A stretch of 64,000 nucleotides of DNA, taken from contig NZ_JAQZAM010000008.1 in assembly GCF_028737215.1 (NCBI RefSeq), positions 222,503 through 286,502 of the forward strand, written 5' to 3'. This document shows, one piece after another, positions 1 to 7,248 of the stretch (the stretch's first letter is position 1; each line of letters begins with the position of its first letter). This DNA is from Actinomycetospora chibensis (GTDB lineage: Bacteria; Actinomycetota; Actinomycetes; Mycobacteriales; Pseudonocardiaceae). Made by a program: the position numbers and the translations under genes. The notes beneath the pieces are model-generated. The model was not told where the DNA came from. It saw only the letters and a list, made by a program, of their open reading frames with translations, and did no database searches.

Positions 1-678
1 CACGACACGTGGTCCTACGACCCGGAGGCGCAGTTCCTGACCAACCGGGGCTACGCGGTGCTGCAGGTCAACTTCCGCGGCTCCTCGGGGTACGGACGGC
101 GGCACACCCTCGCCGCGATCGGTGAGCTCGCCGCCGCGATGCACGACGACCTCCTCGACGCCGTCGACTGGGCCGTGGGGGAGGGCTACGCCGACCCGGA
201 ACGGGTCGGCATCTACGGCGGGTCCTACGGCGGCTACACCGCGCTCGTCGGCGTGACGGTGACGCCCGACCGCTTCGCCGCCGCCGTGGACTACGTGGGC
301 ATCTCGGACCTCGCGAACTTCATGCGCACGCTGCCGCCGTTCGTGACGCCCTACATGGTGGCCAACTGGTACCGCTACGTCGGCGACCCCGCGGTGCCCG
401 AGCAGGAGGCGGACATGCTGGCGCGCTCGCCGATCACCATGGTCGATCGCATCCGCACCCCGCTGCTGGTGGCCCAGGGCGCCAACGACGCCCGCGTCGT
501 GCAGGCGGAGTCCGACAACATCGTCGCGTCGCTGCGCGAGCGCGGGGTCCCGGTGGAGTACCTCGTCGCCGAGGACGAGGGCCACGGGTTCGCGAACCCC
601 GAGAACCGGTTCCGGCTGTACCGCGCCATCGAGCGGCACTTCGCCGAGCACCTCGGGGGGCGCGGCGGCATCGGCTGA
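1..678 (+). CDS. S9 family peptidase (prolyl oligopeptidase type), C-terminal part
   Basis: The gene is cut by the left edge; 225 codons of the C-terminal alpha/beta-hydrolase catalytic domain remain. The frame is open from base 1. The nucleophile elbow GGSYGG puts the catalytic Ser at codon 75 of the fragment. The Asp in QGANDARV (codon 163) and the His in DEGHGF (codon 195) complete the Ser-Asp-His triad in the order and spacing of family S9. The oxyanion-region segment NFRGSSGYG is also typical. Such enzymes hydrolyse short peptides or acyl-peptides; an N-terminal beta-propeller would lie outside the window. Substrate cannot be told from this part. It converges on the MerR gene. Confidence 0.93.
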   Translation, partial: HDTWSYDPEAQFLTNRGYAVLQVNFRGSSGYGRRHTLAAIGELAAAMHDDLLDAVDWAVGEGYADPERVGIYGGSYGGYTALVGVTVTPDRFAAAVDYVGISDLANFMRTLPPFVTPYMVANWYRYVGDPAVPEQEADMLARSPITMVDRIRTPLLVAQGANDARVVQAESDNIVASLRERGVPVEYLVAEDEGHGFANPENRFRLYRAIERHFAEHLGGRGGIG

Positions 679-709
679 GCCCGGCCTCAACCCCCCCCTC
701 AGGTCCGGA

Positions 710-1096
710 TCACGAAGGGGCCGCGGAGGTGGCCAGCACCTCGTCCGGCACCGCCGTGGCGATGACCGCGTCGAGCCCGTCACGGGCGCCCGAGAGCTCG
801 TCGATCATGGCCGTCAGGCGGTCCCGCTCGCGCTGGAGGTCGTCCAGCAGCTCCGGGCACGACGCGATGAGGCGTGGGCCGTCGGCACCCATACAGGGCA
901 GGAGCTCGGCGATGGTGGCCGTGGACAGCCCGGCGGCGAGCAGCGTGCGGACGTGGTGCACCACGTCGACGTCGCCCTCGGCGTACTCGCGGTAGCCCGA
1001 CGGGGAGCGGTGCGGGCGCAGCAGGCCCTGCTCCTCGTAGTAGCGCAGCAGGCGGGGTGCCACGCCCACGCGTCGCGCGAGCTCACCGATCCGCAC
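710..1096 (-). CDS. MerR family transcriptional regulator
   Basis: A 128-residue protein that starts with a MerR winged-helix motif (MRIGELARRVGV, then LLRYYEEQGLL at about residues 16-26), followed by a dimerisation coiled coil (about 75-112). Two cysteines (in LPCMG and ASCPEL) lie in the effector-side region, and the tail is short. The gene is divergent from the NAD(P)-dependent oxidoreductase at 1153. The 56-bp gap between them carries a MerR-style promoter with a perfect dyad. By family behaviour the protein should bind that dyad and both repress and activate the oxidoreductase promoter. The inducer is unknown; the cysteines could be structural. Confidence 0.9.
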   Translation of the reverse strand: MRIGELARRVGVAPRLLRYYEEQGLLRPHRSPSGYREYAEGDVDVVHHVRTLLAAGLSTATIAELLPCMGADGPRLIASCPELLDDLQRERDRLTAMIDELSGARDGLDAVIATAVPDEVLATSAAPS

Positions 1097-1113
1097 GAGT
1101 CGGCCCTCCGGGC

Positions 1114-1145
1114 TTGACCTTCACACCGGTGTGAGACTTTAGCGT
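1114..1145 (+). promoter_or_regulatory. MerR-type promoter with central dyad
   Basis: TTGACC at 1114-1119 and TAGCGT at 1140-1145 are separated by an overlong 20-bp spacer. The spacer contains a perfect 14-bp palindrome, TCACACCGGTGTGA (1121-1134). A stretched spacer with a dyad between -35 and -10 is the hallmark of promoters activated by DNA-distorting MerR proteins. The ATG at 1153 lies 8 bp after the -10, so the transcript would be leaderless or nearly so. The promoter faces the oxidoreductase and sits beside the divergent MerR gene. This is inferred from sequence alone. Confidence 0.7.
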
Positions 1146-1152
1146 TCCCGGC

Positions 1153-2024
1153 ATGGACATCGAGAACGAACCGGTCACGGTCCTCGGCCTCGGCGCGATG
1201 GGGACGGCCCTGGCCCGGGCCCTGCTGCGCGCCGGCCACCCCGTCACCGTCTGGAACCGCACCCCCGCCCGCGCCGAGGCCCTGGCGGCCGAGGGCGCCC
1301 GCGTCGCCCCCGACCCCGCGGCCGCCGTCGCCGCCGGAGCGCTGACCGTCGTCTGCCTGCTGGACGACGCCGCCGTCGCCGCCGTGCTCGACCCCCTCGG
1401 CGGGGACCTGGCGGGCGCCACGCTCGTGAACCTCACCTCCGGCACCCCGGAGCAGGCCCGCGACGCGGCGACGCGGCTGACCCACCTCGGCGCCGACGTC
1501 CTGGCCGGGACGATCATGGTCCCGACGCCGCTGGTGGGGACGCCCGACGCGCTCGTCCTCTACAGCGGGGTGGCCGGGGTGCACGAGGAGCACCGGCCCA
1601 CGCTCGAGGCCCTCGGCCGCACGGACTACCTGGGCGCGGACCCCGGGCGCGCGGCCCTGTTCGACCTCGGCATGCTCGACGTGTTCTTCGCCGGCATGGC
1701 CTCGTTCCTCCACGCCGCCGCCGTCGTGGGCCGCGACGGCATCACCGGCGCCGACTTCGCGCCCTACGCCGAGCAGGTCGCCGCGATCCTCCCGGCCACC
1801 TTCCGCGGGCTGGCCGCGGACGTCGACGCGGCGAGCCACCCCGGCGACGAGGACAACCTCGTCATAAACCCACGGCGCTCGCCCACATCGTCGCGGCCAG
1901 CCGGAGCCGGGGCGTCGACCCGTCCGTGCCCGAGCTGGTCCACCGGCTCGCGCAGCGGGCCATCGACCGCGGTCACGGCGCCGACGGGTTCTCGCGCCTC
2001 GTCGAGGAGTTCGCGCCCGGATAG
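1153..2024 (+). pseudogene. NAD(P)-dependent oxidoreductase (imine reductase / beta-hydroxyacid dehydrogenase-like), frameshifted
   Basis: The first ~238 residues form a Rossmann domain (VLGLGAMGTALARALL, with VWNRT after the second strand) followed by the helical domain of the imine reductase / 3-hydroxyisobutyrate dehydrogenase-like family. At about 1866-1871 the frame breaks. In frame 1 the reading becomes a low-complexity Ser/Arg/Pro tail that runs to 2106. From 1872 frame 3 reads TALAHIVAASRSRGVDPSVP and continues to HGADGFSRLVEEFAPG and TAG at 2022-2024, which is the expected family C-terminus. One missing base in ATAAACCCA explains it. The coordinates cover the restored gene of about 290 residues. 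It is either a true recent pseudogene or a sequencing error. It is probably controlled by the divergent MerR protein. Confidence 0.8.
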
Positions 2025-2149
2025 GACGGGTCGGCCCCACGCGCTCGCCGCCCGGCCCATGGCCCGGTGGACCGCCGCGCGGGAGGGCTCGGTCGCGTCG
2101 TCGTGACCTGCGACCGGGCGACACGCTGCGCCCCTGACCTCGGCGGACG

Positions 2150-2178
2150 TTGTCCGCTCACCGAAGGGCCAGTACGGT
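2150..2178 (+). promoter_or_regulatory. Candidate sigma-70-type promoter in the 2025-2322 gap
   Basis: TTGTCC (2150-2155) and TACGGT (2173-2178) are spaced by exactly 17 bp. This matches the actinobacterial housekeeping pattern TTGNCN-N17-TANNNT. It lies in the 298-bp gap between the frameshifted oxidoreductase and the small gene at 2323, and points toward that gene. Nothing else convincing was seen in this gap; the open frames there have non-protein-like composition. The call rests on consensus only. Confidence 0.4.
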
Positions 2179-2322
2179 GCGCGACGGCGGGCGCCCGGAT
2201 CGGCCGCGCGCCTGTTCGGCCCAGGCGGCATCCCCGCCTGCCCGGGGTCACCGTCTGCGAGCGTCCTCCCCCCGGCCGCTCGCCGGGTGGCTCCGGGTCC
2301 ACCACCGAGGGGGTGGACCGGG

Positions 2323-2535
2323 GTGATCGCCGTGACCGGTGGCGATCCCGACCTGGACCGCTGCGACGGGTACGTGGTGCTGGTGGTCGACCCGGTCACC
2401 GGCGAATCCGACTGCTACGGACCGTTCGTCGAGGTGACCGAGGCCGGCCAGGAGGTCATGCGCTTCCGCGAGGAGTTCTCCCTGCGGGAGTTCGACGAGG
2501 TGCTCGTCGAGCTGGTGCGCTGGCACCGTCGCTGA
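2323..2535 (+). CDS. Small hypothetical protein
   Basis: A 70-residue acidic protein (VIAVTGGDPDLDRC... ending VLVELVRWHRR). The GTG at 2323 is preceded by GAGGGGG at about 2308-2313; a second in-frame GTG at 2332 is also possible. The middle part (YVVLVVDPVTGESDCYGPF) resembles one or two beta strands and the end a helix, so it may be a compact alpha/beta fold. No recognised domain and no signal peptide. It stands alone between a candidate promoter and the DUF3040 gene. Codon use is normal for this genome, which supports real coding. Confidence 0.6.
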   Translation: MIAVTGGDPDLDRCDGYVVLVVDPVTGESDCYGPFVEVTEAGQEVMRFREEFSLREFDEVLVELVRWHRR

Positions 2536-2728
2536 CGCGCCGCCCGCGACACGACGGGTGGCGCCCGTCCCGTCCCACGAACCGGTGACCGCTGGCGACG
2601 AACCGCTCACCCGGCGCGAGTTTCGACGCCTGGAGCAGGGGAATTGCTCAGGAGGACGCCCAACGATCGGTCTGGCCCCGTGCATGCTCCGGAGGTCCCC
2701 GACCGACCTACGTCGAGGAGGCACTCCG

Positions 2729-3025
2729 GTGCTCGACGACCGTGAGCAGTACATCCTGCGCGACATCCAGCGCCACATCGAGGCCAGCGACCCGAAGCTC
2801 GCGCGGCTCGCGCGCCGGGAGCAGGGCCACCGGACCTACTGGCTGTCGATCGCGTCGCTCGTCATGGGCGTCGTCCTCGGCGTCGCGCTCGCCGCACTGG
2901 GTCCGGTGGGCGCGGGCCTCACGCTGATCACGCTCGGGGCCGTGCCCATGAGTGTGTGGCACTGGCGGCGGCCCGGGACGGCGAGCCCACTGCAGTCCGC
3001 CCAGATCCAGGAACGGCGCGGGTAG
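2729..3025 (+). CDS. DUF3040 family small membrane protein
   Basis: A 98-residue protein. The GTG at 2729 is preceded by a strong GAGGAGG (2715-2721). The N-terminal half is soluble and charged (LDDREQYILRDIQRHIEASD, the DUF3040 signature of a short helical stretch after an L-x-x-x-E start). Two membrane segments follow at about residues 40-58 and 62-80, then a basic tail. DUF3040 proteins are common in actinobacteria and have no assigned function. The gene lies between two unrelated single genes and appears to be its own transcription unit. Confidence 0.82.
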   Translation: MLDDREQYILRDIQRHIEASDPKLARLARREQGHRTYWLSIASLVMGVVLGVALAALGPVGAGLTLITLGAVPMSVWHWRRPGTASPLQSAQIQERRG

Positions 3026-3053
3026 GAACCCACCCCACGGGCCTCCATACTGC

Positions 3054-3083
3054 GACCCACGCGCAGGGGACCCACGCGCAGGG
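3054..3083 (+). repeat. Two tandem copies of a 15-bp repeat before a start codon
   Basis: The unit GACCCACGCGCAGGG occurs at 3054-3068 and again at 3069-3083, directly followed by AGGG and the ATG at 3091. The purine-rich end of the second copy forms part of the ribosome binding site for the alpha/beta hydrolase. Copy number could therefore affect expression, and such a tandem could also arise by slippage. It may be an incidental duplication. Confidence 0.6.
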
Positions 3084-3090
3084 AGGGTCG

Positions 3091-3795
3091 ATGACCGTGT
3101 TCGTGCTGGTCCACGGCGGCTGGCACGGCGGGTGGTGCTGGCGTCGCGTCGCCACGCGGCTCTGGGCGGCCGGGCACGAGGTCCACACGCCGACGCTCAC
3201 CGGAGTCGGCGACCGCGCCCACCTCGGCACCCCGGACACGGGTCTCGCGACGCACGTCGAGGACGTCCTCGCCGTCCTGGAGATCGACGACCTGCGCGAG
3301 GTCGTGCTCGTCGGCCACAGCTCGGGTGGTGCCGTCATCAGCGGGGTCGCGCAGCGGGCGTCCGACCGGATCGCGCAGCTCACCTACCTGGACGCCTTCG
3401 TCCCGGCGCCGGGCCAGTCGGTGTTCGACCTGCTCCCGCCCGCGCGCCGCGACCACTTCCGCGCCCTGGTCGATGACAGGGGCCGAATCGTCCTCGACCC
3501 GGACGTGGCCATGGACGGCTGGGGGCTCCGCGCCGAGGACGACCGCGCGTTCGTGCGGGCCCGACTGCGCCCGCACCCGGTCGGCGGTCTGGCGGACCCG
3601 CTCCCCGAGGCTCCGCTGCCCGACCTGCCGCGGCACTTCGTGCACTGCGCCGAGAAGCCCGCACCCGACGTCTTCGCGGCGTTCGGGGACGCGGTGGGGT
3701 CCGGACCGCGCGGGCGTCTCGACGTGCTGGACGCCGGCCACGACGCCATGATCACCGCCCCCGACGAGGTCGCGGCACTGCTGACGCGGGAGTGA
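3091..3795 (+). CDS. Alpha/beta hydrolase (salicylate-esterase-like fold)
   Basis: A 234-residue single-domain alpha/beta hydrolase. It begins MTVFVLVHGGWHGGWCWRR, the oxyanion-hole HG motif seen in the EstC / methyl-salicylate-esterase-like group. The nucleophile elbow is GHSSGG (Ser near residue 76) and the last motif is DAGHDAMI (His near 220). The ATG at 3091 was chosen over upstream GTG codons because GGGAGGG precedes it and the conserved fold begins at residue 3. It is cytoplasmic, with no signal peptide. Likely an esterase or C-C hydrolase of small aromatic or acyl substrates; the substrate is unknown. The next gene begins about 170 bp downstream. Confidence 0.85.
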   Translation: MTVFVLVHGGWHGGWCWRRVATRLWAAGHEVHTPTLTGVGDRAHLGTPDTGLATHVEDVLAVLEIDDLREVVLVGHSSGGAVISGVAQRASDRIAQLTYLDAFVPAPGQSVFDLLPPARRDHFRALVDDRGRIVLDPDVAMDGWGLRAEDDRAFVRARLRPHPVGGLADPLPEAPLPDLPRHFVHCAEKPAPDVFAAFGDAVGSGPRGRLDVLDAGHDAMITAPDEVAALLTRE

Positions 3796-3962
3796 GGGGT
3801 GCGGCGCAGGACTCCGTCCTGAGAGGACGAGCCGGCGTTGATCCCCCGATCGGCCCAGCGGATCGGCAGTCGGCCGTGCGCGAACGGCCGCTGGTCTCGG
3901 GAGTCGATCAGTCGTTCTCAGGCGCGACGGATCTCCCGGACGCCGCCCCTAGCGTTGCCGGC

Positions 3963-5411
3963 GTGTCGAAGCGCGCGAAACGGGCCCTCTGGTCGGCGGT
4001 CGCGATCCTCGTGCTGGTCGGTCCGCCGGCGGTGTTCCTCGGCCGGCAGGGCAGTGAGGCGGGCGGGGAGGCGGGCGAGCTCCTCGACCTCGCGGTGGTC
4101 CTCTCCGGGATCGTCGCCTCGGTGGCGATGGTGCTGGCCACCGTCGGCGCCTCGCGCATCCGGGCGCTGACCACCGCGCTCGGGATCGACCGGGTCATGA
4201 GCGGGCACAAGTGGCTCGGCGTCGCCGCCCTCGTCCTGGTGCTCGGGCACATGGTCGCGGCGATCGTCGAGAGACCGAAGCTGCTCAACCCGTTCGCCGC
4301 CTCGCTCGGCATCCAGTTCGGCTACGCGGCCGCGGTGGGGATGGTGCTGCTCTCGGGGGCCGCCGCCTGGGGCCGACGGCGCGGCGCGCGCTACGAGTGG
4401 TGGGCGCGCGCCCACATCCTCGGCGCCGCGCTGGCGCTCGCCCTGGCCGGGATGCACGTCTTCTGGCTCGGCGACCTCCTCGAGGACCCCGTCATGCGGG
4501 TCGTGTGCTCCGCCCTCGCCCTGATTCTGCTCGCGGTGCTCGCCCGCCGATGGGTGTGGCAGCCGCTGTTCTCCCGGCGCGGGGCCTACGTCGTCTACGG
4601 CGTGCGCCACGAAGGGGCCGACGTCGCCACGCTGGCGCTGACCCCGGTGTTCCGCGGGCGGGCGCTGCGCTTCGCCCCCGGCCAGTTCGTCTGGCTCCGC
4701 CTGCACCGGCGGGTCGTCGGCGTCCAGGAGCACCCGTTCACGATCGCCTCCAGCGCCGAGCTCACCGACCGTCTCGAGCTCACCGTCCGCGCCAACGGCG
4801 ACTTCACCCGGGCGCTCGCCCGCCTCGGTCCCGGCCAGAAGGTGTGGCTCGACGGCCCGCACGGCAGCTTCACCCCCGACGCGCCGGAGCGGGTCGACGG
4901 CCTCGTGCTGATCGCCGGCGGGGTCGGGATCACGCCGATGATGAGCATGCTGCGCACGCTCGCCGAGCGCGGCGACCGCCGCCTGCACCGCCTCGTCCTG
5001 GCCGAGCGCCCCGACCAGCCGCTGTTCGGCCCGGAGCTCGAGGTGCTGACCCGCCGGCTCGACCTCGACGTCCTGCGGACTGCGGGGCGCCGCGTCGACG
5101 CCGACCTGCTCGCGGAGCTCCTGCCCCGCGCCCGCGGGCGTCTCGAGTACTACGTGTGCGGGCCTCCCGGGCTGCTCACGGGATCGCTCGCGGCCCTCGA
5201 CCAGCTCGGCGTCCCGCCGGGCCGGATCCACAGCGAGCAGTTCGGCTGGACGGGGCCGTTGCCGACGTCGGGGTCCGGGACCCGATCGACGAGCGTCGCG
5301 GCGTCGACCCGTCAGGGCTCGGCCGGGTCGCCCGCGGACCGACGGCCGACCCACCCCTCGATCCCGGTCCCTCGCGTGGAGGAGCGGTCGGCGTCGACGC
5401 GGAGCAGCTGA
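3963..5411 (+). CDS. Ferric-reductase-like transmembrane flavocytochrome / ferredoxin reductase-type oxidoreductase
   Basis: A 482-residue protein with two halves. Residues ~1-205 contain about six hydrophobic helices with His residues suited to haem ligation (SGHKWLGVAALVLVLGHM and the WWARAHILGA / LAGMHVFW segments), as in the ferric reductase / NADPH oxidase membrane domain. Residues ~210-440 form an FAD-binding barrel (GQFVWLRL, HPFTIAS) and an NAD(P)-binding fold (LIAGGVGITPMMSML, YYVCGPPGL). Electrons would pass from NAD(P)H through FAD to membrane haem and an external acceptor. The last ~35 residues are a disordered Ser/Arg/Pro tail. GTG 3963 was chosen because it falls just before the first basic and hydrophobic stretch. 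It appears monocistronic. Confidence 0.82.
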   Translation: MSKRAKRALWSAVAILVLVGPPAVFLGRQGSEAGGEAGELLDLAVVLSGIVASVAMVLATVGASRIRALTTALGIDRVMSGHKWLGVAALVLVLGHMVAAIVERPKLLNPFAASLGIQFGYAAAVGMVLLSGAAAWGRRRGARYEWWARAHILGAALALALAGMHVFWLGDLLEDPVMRVVCSALALILLAVLARRWVWQPLFSRRGAYVVYGVRHEGADVATLALTPVFRGRALRFAPGQFVWLRLHRRVVGVQEHPFTIASSAELTDRLELTVRANGDFTRALARLGPGQKVWLDGPHGSFTPDAPERVDGLVLIAGGVGITPMMSMLRTLAERGDRRLHRLVLAERPDQPLFGPELEVLTRRLDLDVLRTAGRRVDADLLAELLPRARGRLEYYVCGPPGLLTGSLAALDQLGVPPGRIHSEQFGWTGPLPTSGSGTRSTSVAASTRQGSAGSPADRRPTHPSIPVPRVEERSASTRSS

Positions 5412-5536
5412 GTCGACGCCCCGGGTCGTGACCCGCTGAGGAGCTCGGCGCGCATGATCGTCGGGCCTCGGCGGCCGGGCGACGGTGCCCTTCGAGGGGA
5501 GCAGCGCGGCCCGCCCTGAACCGACCTGACACGGAT

Positions 5537-5553
5537 GCTTCGCAAACCGAAGC
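5537..5553. repeat. Short hairpin repeat (inverted copy of the family at 63.3 kb)
   Basis: The sequence is a 6-bp stem GCTTCG/CGAAGC with a 5-nt loop, in the 196-bp gap between two convergent genes. Its reverse complement, GCTTCGGTTTGCGAAGC, differs by one base from the 17-bp hairpin core found twice near 63.3 kb. It could act as a bidirectional terminator here, or be a member of a dispersed palindromic repeat family. The rest of 5412-5607 shows no gene. Confidence 0.55.
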
Positions 5554-5607
5554 GTTGGTGCGAGGCGTCGACAGCACCCGCACCGCGGTCCGCCTGAGCT
5601 CGCCGGG

Positions 5608-6498
5608 TCAGAGGTCGAGCTCGGTCCACCACTGCACGACCTGCCAGCGGTGGACCAGCGCGATCTCCGGCTGGCCGGCGACGTACGCCAGGAAGTCGCG
5701 CACGGCGCCCGCCCGCGCGGCCTGACCGCTCCAGCGCGGGTGCAGGCCGACGGTCATCAGCCGGGCCCCGGCGCCGTGGCGGGCCTCGTCGAGCAGGAAG
5801 TCGGCGGCGGCGATCAACGTCTCGGCGAAGTGCCGCGGCGTCGCGTAGGTGGGCGCGAGGAAGTAGCGGGTGTCGTTGTGCACCTTGGAGTAGGGGACGA
5901 CGAGCCAGCGGCGGCCCTCGACCTCCGTCCAGTACGGCAGCTCGTCGTTGACGGCGTCGCTGTCGTAGACCAGGTCGGGGTGCGCAGCGGCGAGCCGCCG
6001 GGTCCGCTCGCTCGGGAACGAGCGGACGTACCAGCCACGCACGGGGCGGCCGACGAGATCGGGCAGCACGCGCATCGCGTGCTCGAGGTCGGCGCGCTCC
6101 TCCTCCTCGCTCATCGTCGTCACCTCGGCCCAGCGGTAGCCGTGGCCGAGGACGTCGTGCCGGCTCGCACGCAGCCATGCGGCGAAGGGCGGGTTGCGCT
6201 CCAGCGCCCGGGCGCACACGCCGAACGTCACGTCGGCGTCGAACCGCTCGAACAGGCGCACCAGCCGCCAGATGCCGACGCGGCTGCCGAACTCGAAGTG
6301 GCCCTCGGTGCCGAGGTCGCGGATCGCCGGATCGATCGGGATCGCGTACTCGCCCCAGCTGTCGTTGCCCTCGCCGTCGGGCCACGCGGCCTCGGCGCCC
6401 TCCTCGACGTTGACGACGATGTTCACGGCGACGCGCGCCCCGTTCGGCCAGCGCTCGAACGGGGCGGGCAGGCCGTGGCCGACGAGGTCGCGCTCCAT
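5608..6498 (-). CDS. Polysaccharide deacetylase family protein (PuuE / allantoinase-like)
   Basis: A 296-residue NodB-fold (CE4-like) protein of the PuuE subgroup. It begins close to NGARVAVNIVVNVEEGAE. It carries the WGEYAIPIDPAIRDL segment, a strand with FGSRVGIWRLVRLFERF, and DVLGHGYRW, where metal-binding His is expected. The C-terminal motif GLHPRWSGQAAR matches the conserved HPR-x-x-G of the group. PuuE enzymes hydrolyse allantoin without a classical metal site; related proteins act on other amides. It lies 9 bp after the IclR regulator stop on the same strand, so the two are probably co-transcribed. Substrate assignment is uncertain. Confidence 0.8.
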   Translation of the reverse strand: MERDLVGHGLPAPFERWPNGARVAVNIVVNVEEGAEAAWPDGEGNDSWGEYAIPIDPAIRDLGTEGHFEFGSRVGIWRLVRLFERFDADVTFGVCARALERNPPFAAWLRASRHDVLGHGYRWAEVTTMSEEEERADLEHAMRVLPDLVGRPVRGWYVRSFPSERTRRLAAAHPDLVYDSDAVNDELPYWTEVEGRRWLVVPYSKVHNDTRYFLAPTYATPRHFAETLIAAADFLLDEARHGAGARLMTVGLHPRWSGQAARAGAVRDFLAYVAGQPEIALVHRWQVVQWWTELDL

Positions 6499-6507
6499 GG
6501 CGTCCGA

Positions 6508-7206
6508 CTACCCCGCCTCGCCGATCCGGCTCTCCAGCCGGCGCGCGGCGGCGAGCAGCGGCTCCGCCCAGCGGGCGCCGGGGCGGCGACCGATCCGGTC
6601 GACGGGGCCGGACACCGACACCGCGGCGACCACGGCGCCGTCGGCGGCCCGGACCGGGGCGGACACGCTGGCGACCCCCGCCTCGCGCTCGGCGACGCTC
6701 TGCGCCCAGCCGCGACGGCGGACCTCTTCGAGCACGCGGTCGGCGAACGCGGAGGGCTCCGACGACCAGGCGGCGAGCACCTTCGCCCCCGAGCCGGCGG
6801 CCATCGACACGCGGACGCCGACCGGCACGGTGTCGCGCAGCCCGCTCGCCGGTTCCGCGGCGGCCACGCACACGCGCACGGTGGGGTCCGAGCCGTCGCG
6901 GCGGTAGAGCTGGATGCTCTCGCCGGTGAGGTCGCGCAGCCCGGGGAGCACGTCCTCGGCGGCGGTGAGCAGCGGGTCGCCGTGACCGTGGGCGAGCTCG
7001 CCGAGTGCGGGGCCGGGACGCCAGCGACCGTCGGGCTCACGCACCAGCAGGCGGTGCGCCTCGAGGCCCACCGCGAGCCGGTGCGCCGTCGCGCGCGGCA
7101 GCCCGGTGCGCTCGCAGAGCTCGCCGAGCGTGCAGGGCGCCGCCGCGGTCGCCCGGAGGACGACCACCGCCTTGTCGAGCACGCCGATACCGCTACCCTG
7201 TCCCAC
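6508..7206 (-). CDS. ndgR: IclR family regulator of leucine biosynthesis (NdgR/AreB/LtbR-like)
   Basis: A 232-residue protein with an N-terminal IclR winged helix (VLDKAVVVLRATAAAPCTL, then LCERTGLPRATAHRLA) and a GAF-like effector domain (about 75-230). It is divergent from leuC with 42 bp between the two start codons. This is the position held by NdgR/AreB in Streptomyces, LtbR in Corynebacterium and Rv2989 in Mycobacterium, where the regulator binds the leuC promoter and senses leucine status. The start is GTG 7206 (GTG GGA), the first codon before the HTH. The symbol is assigned by context and family rather than by full alignment. The deacetylase downstream may be part of its transcript. 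Confidence 0.88.
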   Translation of the reverse strand: MGQGSGIGVLDKAVVVLRATAAAPCTLGELCERTGLPRATAHRLAVGLEAHRLLVREPDGRWRPGPALGELAHGHGDPLLTAAEDVLPGLRDLTGESIQLYRRDGSDPTVRVCVAAAEPASGLRDTVPVGVRVSMAAGSGAKVLAAWSSEPSAFADRVLEEVRRRGWAQSVAEREAGVASVSAPVRAADGAVVAAVSVSGPVDRIGRRPGARWAEPLLAAARRLESRIGEAG

Positions 7207-7221
7207 AGAACGACACCATAG

Positions 7222-7236
7222 TCCCAGGATGTGGGA
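7222..7236. promoter_or_regulatory. Inverted repeat, probable IclR operator in the leuC promoter region
   Basis: TCCCA (7222-7226) and TGGGA (7232-7236) form an inverted repeat with a 5-bp centre between two divergent genes. A second, wider pair has the same motif: TCCCAC at 7201-7206 (the regulator's own GTG GGA start on the other strand) and GTGGGA at 7249-7254 (the leuC start). The four boxes are almost symmetric about 7228-7229. A regulator bound here would cover the start regions of both genes. The site is inferred from symmetry and position. Confidence 0.55.
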
Positions 7237-7248
7237 AAGAGGCAGACA

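Noticed and set aside
814..2124. 436-codon minus-strand frame covering the MerR gene and the oxidoreductase
   Set aside because: Its composition is Arg/Gly-rich without any motif, and it conflicts with two recognised families.
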